A DNA stretch of 64,000 nucleotides from Chryseobacterium sp. (GTDB lineage: Bacteria; Bacteroidota; Bacteroidia; Flavobacteriales; Weeksellaceae): assembly GCA_027492795.1 (NCBI GenBank), contig JAPUEB010000018.1, positions 1-64,000 of the forward strand, read 5' to 3'. Made by a program: the position numbers and the translations under genes. A model generated the notes under the pieces. The model worked only from the letters and a program-made list of their open reading frames with translations, searched no databases and was not told the DNA's origin. Position 1 is the first letter of the stretch; each line of letters opens with the position of its first letter. This document shows, one piece after another, positions 59,813 through 64,000 of the stretch.

Positions 59813-62338
59813 ATGGAAAAGACCACAAAAAATACTCCTGCGCAAAGCGCGGAGCAAAGCAAAATACTCTCAAAACCACGTATATTTTTCGGTATTTTAC
59901 TGATTGTTTTGTCATTGGTAATGGCACTTTCATTCGCATCTTATTTGATGAACTGGAAGGCGGATCAAAGTCAGGCTGGAACGATGTTGGACAAAACCGT
60001 GAAATCCTCCAATATTTTTGGAAAAGTGGGCGATTGGTTTGGAAAAGTCTTTGTGTTCGACAGCATTGGTGTTGCCGCGTTTTTGGTGGCGTTTCTGCTT
60101 TTCGTTTTTGGAACGATTATTTTAAAGAAAAAATATTTCAAGCCTTGGAAAACGGTTGGTCATTCGCTGTTTTTTATCTGTTGGTTACCAATTTTATTGG
60201 GAGCAATTACTCGTGGTGAAGGAACTTTAAGTGGTGTTTATGGATTTCAGATTGTTGATTTTCTAAATTCTGTTATTGGAATTTTCGGACTTTGGGCGGT
60301 GATTTTGGTGAGCATCGCGCTTTATTTTATTTTGGAATTTAATATGCGTCCAAGTGCGATTAAATCTAAATTAAATGAAATTAATGAAAACACCATCGGT
60401 CGCGTAAAAGGGATGATGCCAAATTCCAGCGAAGAATTTGAAGCCGATGCGGAATTAGACGAGCTGACTTCGGATGGAAAAGATGGTTCGACTTCGCTCA
60501 GCATGACTGGACAAAAAGTTAGCGTTTCGGAAACATCAAACCTCAAATCTCCAACTTCAAACGAAATTCCAAAAGGTTTTCCAGAAGTTGCCGTCACCAA
60601 CGACCTTGAAACGATAAAAACCCCCAATAAAACTTCTTTTGAAGAAACCGTCGCAGCAACTTCACAAACGGTGAATCTCACTCCAACTGCTGCAACTGCG
60701 GTTTCGACAACACAAAACTTAAAATCTACAAACGATAACTTTGATTTTAAAGTGGAAGTTGCGCAGGAAGTGGATGAACTGGATGATTTGGATAAAAAAT
60801 CGGCAGAATTGGTAAAGGAACACGGACTTTACGACCATAAACTCGACCTTGCAAAATTCCAAATGCCGACAATAGATTTATTGAAAGATTATGGAAGTGG
60901 TGAGATATCCATTAATCAGGAAGAATTGGAGGAAAATAAAAATAAAATTGTTGGACTTCTGAAAAACTTCAATGTCGGAATTGCAGAAATTAAGGCTACG
61001 ATTGGTCCAACAGTAACGCTTTACGAAATTGTTCCTGAAGCCGGAATCCGTGTTGCGGCAATTAAAAAACTTCAGGATGATATTGCGTTAAACCTTTCTG
61101 CATTGGGAATTAGAATTATCGCACCAATGCCCGGAAAAGGAACGATTGGAATTGAAGTTCCACGCAAAAATCCAACGATGGTTTCGATGCGAAGCGTTAT
61201 TGGTTCTCAAAAATTTCAAAATACCGATATGGATTTGCCGGTGGTTTTCGGAAAAACCATTTCCAATGAAATTTTCATGGCAGATTTGGCAAAAATGCCG
61301 CATTTATTGATGGCAGGAGCAACTGGACAGGGAAAATCTGTTGGTATTAACGCTATTCTCACTTCCCTACTCTACAAAAAACATCCGAGCGAACTGAAAT
61401 TCGTGATGGTGGATCCTAAAAAAGTGGAATTGACGCTTTATTCTAAAATTGAAAGGCATTATTTGGCAAAATTACCGGATGCAGACGATGCAATTATTAC
61501 CGATACCCACAAAGTAATCAACACTTTAAATTCACTTTGTGTAGAAATGGATACCCGCTACGAATTGCTGAAAAATGCTTTCTGTAGAACCATAAAGGAG
61601 TACAACAAAAAATTTACGGAAAGAAAACTAAATCCCGAAAACGGACACCGTTATCTTCCTTACATCGTGTTGGTGGTGGATGAATTTGCAGATTTGATTA
61701 TGACCGCCGGAAAAGAAGTGGAACATCCGATTGCAAGATTGGCGCAATTGGCAAGAGCAGTTGGAATTCACCTCATCGTGGCAACGCAAAGACCGTCTGT
61801 AAACGTAATTACAGGTATGATTAAGGCAAATTTCCCTGCGAGAGCGGCTTTTAGAGTAATTTCAAGTGTGGACTCCCGAACAATTTTGGATTCTCCGGGA
61901 GCCGATCAATTGATAGGAAAAGGTGATATGCTTTATTTCAACGGAAACGAAATTCTGCGTTTGCAATGTGCGTTTGTGGATACTCCTGAAGTGGAAAAAA
62001 TTGTAGATTACATCGGTGCGCAAAAAGGTTATGCTTCTGCGTTCATTCTTCCAGAAGCTCCGAATGAAGAATCATCCAGTTCCGCCGGAAGTTTTGACCC
62101 GAACGAAAAAGATGCACTTTTTGAAGAAGCTGCAAGAATTGTGGTTTCTACGCAACAGGGTTCTACATCGATGCTTCAGCGACAGTTAAAATTAGGCTAC
62201 AACAGAGCAGGAAGAATTATGGATCAATTGGAGGCGACCGGAATTGTAGGCGGATTTAACGGTGCAAAAGCTCGTGAAGTGCAGATTTCGGATTTGAATT
62301 CTTTGGAGAGTTTCTTGGAGGGATTGAGGAATAGTTAA
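59813..62338 (+). CDS. ftsK: DNA translocase FtsK
   Basis: Moves DNA at the septum and aligns chromosome dimers for XerCD. Four or five N-terminal spans (about 25-180), a Pro/Thr/Ser-rich linker (200-330), then the motor: Walker A GATGQGKS (502-509), Walker B IVLVVDEFAD (618-627) and the gamma domain from 768 (LFEEAARIVVSTQQGSTSML). 841 residues. It is followed, after a ParDE-type pair, by lolA and lptF as in other flavobacteria. Confidence 0.96.
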   Translation: MEKTTKNTPAQSAEQSKILSKPRIFFGILLIVLSLVMALSFASYLMNWKADQSQAGTMLDKTVKSSNIFGKVGDWFGKVFVFDSIGVAAFLVAFLLFVFGTIILKKKYFKPWKTVGHSLFFICWLPILLGAITRGEGTLSGVYGFQIVDFLNSVIGIFGLWAVILVSIALYFILEFNMRPSAIKSKLNEINENTIGRVKGMMPNSSEEFEADAELDELTSDGKDGSTSLSMTGQKVSVSETSNLKSPTSNEIPKGFPEVAVTNDLETIKTPNKTSFEETVAATSQTVNLTPTAATAVSTTQNLKSTNDNFDFKVEVAQEVDELDDLDKKSAELVKEHGLYDHKLDLAKFQMPTIDLLKDYGSGEISINQEELEENKNKIVGLLKNFNVGIAEIKATIGPTVTLYEIVPEAGIRVAAIKKLQDDIALNLSALGIRIIAPMPGKGTIGIEVPRKNPTMVSMRSVIGSQKFQNTDMDLPVVFGKTISNEIFMADLAKMPHLLMAGATGQGKSVGINAILTSLLYKKHPSELKFVMVDPKKVELTLYSKIERHYLAKLPDADDAIITDTHKVINTLNSLCVEMDTRYELLKNAFCRTIKEYNKKFTERKLNPENGHRYLPYIVLVVDEFADLIMTAGKEVEHPIARLAQLARAVGIHLIVATQRPSVNVITGMIKANFPARAAFRVISSVDSRTILDSPGADQLIGKGDMLYFNGNEILRLQCAFVDTPEVEKIVDYIGAQKGYASAFILPEAPNEESSSSAGSFDPNEKDALFEEAARIVVSTQQGSTSMLQRQLKLGYNRAGRIMDQLEATGIVGGFNGAKAREVQISDLNSLESFLEGLRNS

Positions 62339-62408
62339 GATTCTATTCTAAAAATCCCGATGCGATAATTCAGAATAGGTTAACAATACTTAATCAACTA
62401 TAAACGTT

Positions 62409-62447
62409 ACTTTTAACTTATCTTAAAAACTTCTTGAAAAGTCTTTT
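62409..62447. repeat. direct repeat left of the ParDE-type pair
   Basis: TTAAAAACTTCTTGAAAAGT (from 62423) resembles TTTAAAACTTCTTGGAACGC (from 63025); the 11-base core AAAACTTCTTG is exact and ACTTTTAAC-type words precede both. Confidence 0.6.
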
Positions 62448-62482
62448 AAAAATTTGATTAATTTTGATTAAATTAAAATGTT

Positions 62483-62719
62483 ATGATAACACTCTCATTT
62501 GATATAGACCGAATGCAACTCACAAAAATCTCTGAAATGTTGAGTAAACTCGGCATAAAGAAATTTGTAGTTACAGAAAAAAACGATTCTGAGCTGGAAT
62601 TTTCTGTGGAACAGCAAACGATTCTTGAAGAAAGATTGAAACTTCACCATCTCAACCCTACAGAAGGTAAAACGTTAGAAGAAGCAAGAGATTCAATAAA
62701 CCAAAAATATGGCCTATAA
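62483..62719 (+). CDS. addiction-module antitoxin (ParD/RelB-like)
   Basis: A 78-residue protein. ISEMLSKLGIKKFVVTEKN suggests a small N-terminal domain and EGKTLEEARDSINQKYGL is the C-terminal toxin-binding segment of the addiction-module (DUF2281-like) antitoxins. It overlaps the toxin gene by 11 bases. Confidence 0.8.
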   Translation: MITLSFDIDRMQLTKISEMLSKLGIKKFVVTEKNDSELEFSVEQQTILEERLKLHHLNPTEGKTLEEARDSINQKYGL

Positions 62720-63005
62720 TATTATTATAAAGCCAAAAGCGGAAGAAGATTGGGACAATGCGGTTTGCTTTTTCAACGCAAAAAAATATGGATTAGGCTT
62801 TGAAGTCTTCGCAGAAATAGATGATTTTCTCGAAATATTAAAAGCAAATCCTCTCCATTACCAAAAAAGGTTTAGTGAAATACGTGTTATTTTCACAAAG
62901 AAATTTCACTATGGAATTTTTTATACTTTGGAGGAAACTACAATTTTCGTTCACGCAATTTTGAATGCAAAAGATGATATTGAAAAATTAACGTATCGCA
63001 TTTAA
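62709..63005 (+). CDS. ParE/RelE-type toxin
   Basis: A 98-residue protein of the RelE/ParE fold: YNIIIKPKAEEDWDNAVCFF at the start, RFSEIRVIFTKKFHYGIFYT in the centre and VHAILNAKDDIEKLTYRI at the end. The Arg/Lys residues of the last two strands are the conserved ones. ParE-type toxins act on gyrase or RelE types on mRNA; which is not clear. Confidence 0.88.
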   Translation: MAYNIIIKPKAEEDWDNAVCFFNAKKYGLGFEVFAEIDDFLEILKANPLHYQKRFSEIRVIFTKKFHYGIFYTLEETTIFVHAILNAKDDIEKLTYRI

Positions 63006-63009
63006 TAGT

Positions 63010-63049
63010 ACTTTTTTAACATCCTTTAAAACTTCTTGGAACGCTTTTT
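63010..63049. repeat. direct repeat right of the ParDE-type pair
   Basis: The second copy of the degenerate repeat described at 62409-62447. It lies next to the sigma-54-like element of lolA. Confidence 0.6.
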
Positions 63050-63051
63050 GT
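63036..63051 (+). promoter_or_regulatory. sigma-54-like element upstream of lolA
   Basis: TTGGAACGCTTTTTGT has TGG, then N10 and G, the -24/-12 arrangement, with the -12 box ending in GT instead of GC. It starts 106 bases before the lolA ATG. Matching is partial. Confidence 0.35.
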
Positions 63052-63076
63052 GAAACAGATGGAGAATTTAATTAAA

Positions 63077-63120
63077 AAGAAATTTTCTTTTCCCCAACCC
63101 TAAAGGTTGGAAAATTTCTT
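63077..63120. repeat. REP-like palindromic element, short copy C
   Basis: AAGAAATTTTC (63077-63087) and GAAAATTTCTT (63110-63120) flank the core CCCCAACCCTAAAGGTTGG. It is a truncated relative of copies A and B, in the lolA leader. Confidence 0.7.
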
Positions 63121-63141
63121 AAAAAAGTAAAAATTAAAAAA

Positions 63142-63789
63142 ATGAAGAATATTATATCAAAAATAGTTTTAGGAAGTTTCGTAATCGGAGCAATTGGTTT
63201 TGCAAGCGCACAAAAGATTGATGCAAAATCTAAACAAATTTTGGATGCCGTAACCAACAATTATAACTCCAAGCAAAATTCCTACTTCAAATTTACCTTT
63301 GGAAGTGGTACCAACGGACAGGTTACCAAAACAGAGCCTGGAATTTATTATACTGCAGGTGGAAAATACAAGTTGAAAATCATGGGAACAGAACAAATTT
63401 TCGATGGCAGTAAAATCTACAATATCAATGAAGAAGATATGGAAGTTACCATCGCAAAACCAAATAGTGGCGATACTATGTTTTCTCCTATCAATTATCT
63501 AACCTCTTACCGTAAAGACTATAATGTGAGTTATGTAGGAAGAAGAAATGTAAACGGTGTAAATGCAGATTTCATCAAGCTTACCCCTGTTAAGAACAAC
63601 GGTTTGAAACACGTTTATCTCTTCGTAGATTCCGCTAAAAAACAGATGGTAAAACTGGAACAACATGGTACGAATAAAGATGTAGCCGTAATTGCCATAA
63701 AAGAATATAAAGAAAACCAAACATTGAGTTCGGATATGTTTACCTTCAACAAGGCAAAGTTTCAAAATTATGTTGTTACCGAACTATAA
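63142..63789 (+). CDS. lolA: outer-membrane lipoprotein carrier protein LolA-like
   Basis: A 215-residue periplasmic carrier: signal peptide 1-23 (GFASAQ). LolA pattern: KQILDAVTNNYNSKQNSYFK, GIYYTAGGKYKLKIMGTEQ, then YFDGSK-like FDGSKIYNINEEDMEV and KHVYLFVDSAKKQMVKLEQH. It carries lipoproteins to the outer membrane. Between the ParDE-type pair and the lptF start, as is typical of ftsK-lolA-lptF clusters. Confidence 0.9.
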   Translation: MKNIISKIVLGSFVIGAIGFASAQKIDAKSKQILDAVTNNYNSKQNSYFKFTFGSGTNGQVTKTEPGIYYTAGGKYKLKIMGTEQIFDGSKIYNINEEDMEVTIAKPNSGDTMFSPINYLTSYRKDYNVSYVGRRNVNGVNADFIKLTPVKNNGLKHVYLFVDSAKKQMVKLEQHGTNKDVAVIAIKEYKENQTLSSDMFTFNKAKFQNYVVTEL

Positions 63790-63800
63790 TCCTCACCCAA

Positions 63801-63826
63801 CCCTCTCCAAAGGAGAGGGCTTTTTT
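63801..63826. terminator. terminator of lolA
   Basis: CCCTCTCC-AAA-GGAGAGGG followed by C and T6, a perfect 8-bp stem. It is also a typical dispersed CCCAACCCTCTCC word. Confidence 0.8.
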
Positions 63827-63869
63827 ATTTTCTTTGAAGATTGAAGGAGTTTTTTCTTAATTTTGGGGC

Positions 63870-64000
63870 ATGTTTAATATTTTAGACCGGTACATTATAA
63901 AAACTTTCTTCGGACCGTTCCTTTTTATCTTTAGCGTTTTATTCTTCATCTTCATGGTGAATATTGTTTGGATACAATTGGGGCAAATAATGGGGAAAGG
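63870..64000 (+). CDS. LptF/LptG family permease (truncated by window edge)
   Basis: Inner-membrane subunit of the lipopolysaccharide exporter. It starts at ATG 63870 with MFNILDRYIIKTFFGPFLFI and a first membrane span (FSVLFFIFMVNIVW), and runs off the right edge after 43 codons. The order ftsK-lolA-lptF supports the assignment. Confidence 0.88.
   Translation, partial: MFNILDRYIIKTFFGPFLFIFSVLFFIFMVNIVWIQLGQIMGK

Overview
The window looks like the chromosome of a member of the Bacteroidota, class Flavobacteriia, most like the Chryseobacterium/Kaistella group (Weeksellaceae). The evidence is low GC, almost no Shine-Dalgarno sequences, and flavobacterial promoters (TTG, about 18 bases, TAnnTTTG) close to several start codons. 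The gene content agrees: a fused CcsB-CcsA cytochrome c assembly protein, menaquinone enzymes, the ftsK-lolA-lptF order, YtxJ and YfiT bacillithiol proteins, GIN-domain and DUF4199 proteins, and many secreted proteins whose signal peptides end in AQ. The genus is an inference.

Layout. 1-6.2 kb: truncated atpD, an ORF6N gene, ribF, glutathione peroxidase and kdsB. 5.8-13.7 kb: a RES/Xre toxin-antitoxin pair, an aminotransferase, a phosphohexomutase, a glycosyltransferase, a VapBC-type pair and DUF4199. 13.7-20 kb: the small SRP RNA, a NUMOD4/HNH-like gene, menA-menB, tRNA-Ala(GGC) and a three-gene bacillithiol-type operon. 20-32 kb: pncA, a pseudouridine synthase, aroB, a beta-barrel protein, purC-purF, satD with DUF3307, an S9 peptidase, doxX and era. 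32-37 kb: a methyltransferase, a 900-base stretch without a clear gene except a 25-codon leader, then rtcB-prfH-TPR. 37-45 kb: map, a four-helix-bundle gene inside inverted repeats, a HAD-type enzyme, acyl-ACP desaturase, gpmI, a SUI1 factor, a nucleoside phosphorylase, tag and fabI. 45-64 kb: a large BNR-repeat protein, an epimerase, two DUF2141 paralogues, acyl-CoA dehydrogenase, YdcF, an iron-type alcohol dehydrogenase, a MOCOS-like enzyme, ccsBA, ftsK, a ParDE-type pair, lolA and the start of an LptF/LptG permease.

Most of the window is housekeeping core. Small accessory cassettes (three toxin-antitoxin pairs, ORF6N, NUMOD4/HNH, four-helix bundle) sit between core genes. Intergenic regions are rich in hairpins, arrays of 7-bp units, and REP-like palindromes that recur in the window.

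The observations most worth following are: (1) a four-segment attenuator-like leader with a short ORF upstream of the ribosome/RNA repair genes rtcB-prfH; (2) a four-helix-bundle gene closely bracketed by 32-bp inverted repeats, recalling 23S rRNA intervening sequences; (3) three 18-bp palindromes at exact 29-bp spacing upstream of satD; (4) a 7-bp repeat array between the start codon of kdsB and its conserved core; (5) a 380-bp nested palindromic, direct-repeat-flanked element upstream of the rtcB leader. All functional conclusions come from reading the sequence; no database search was run.
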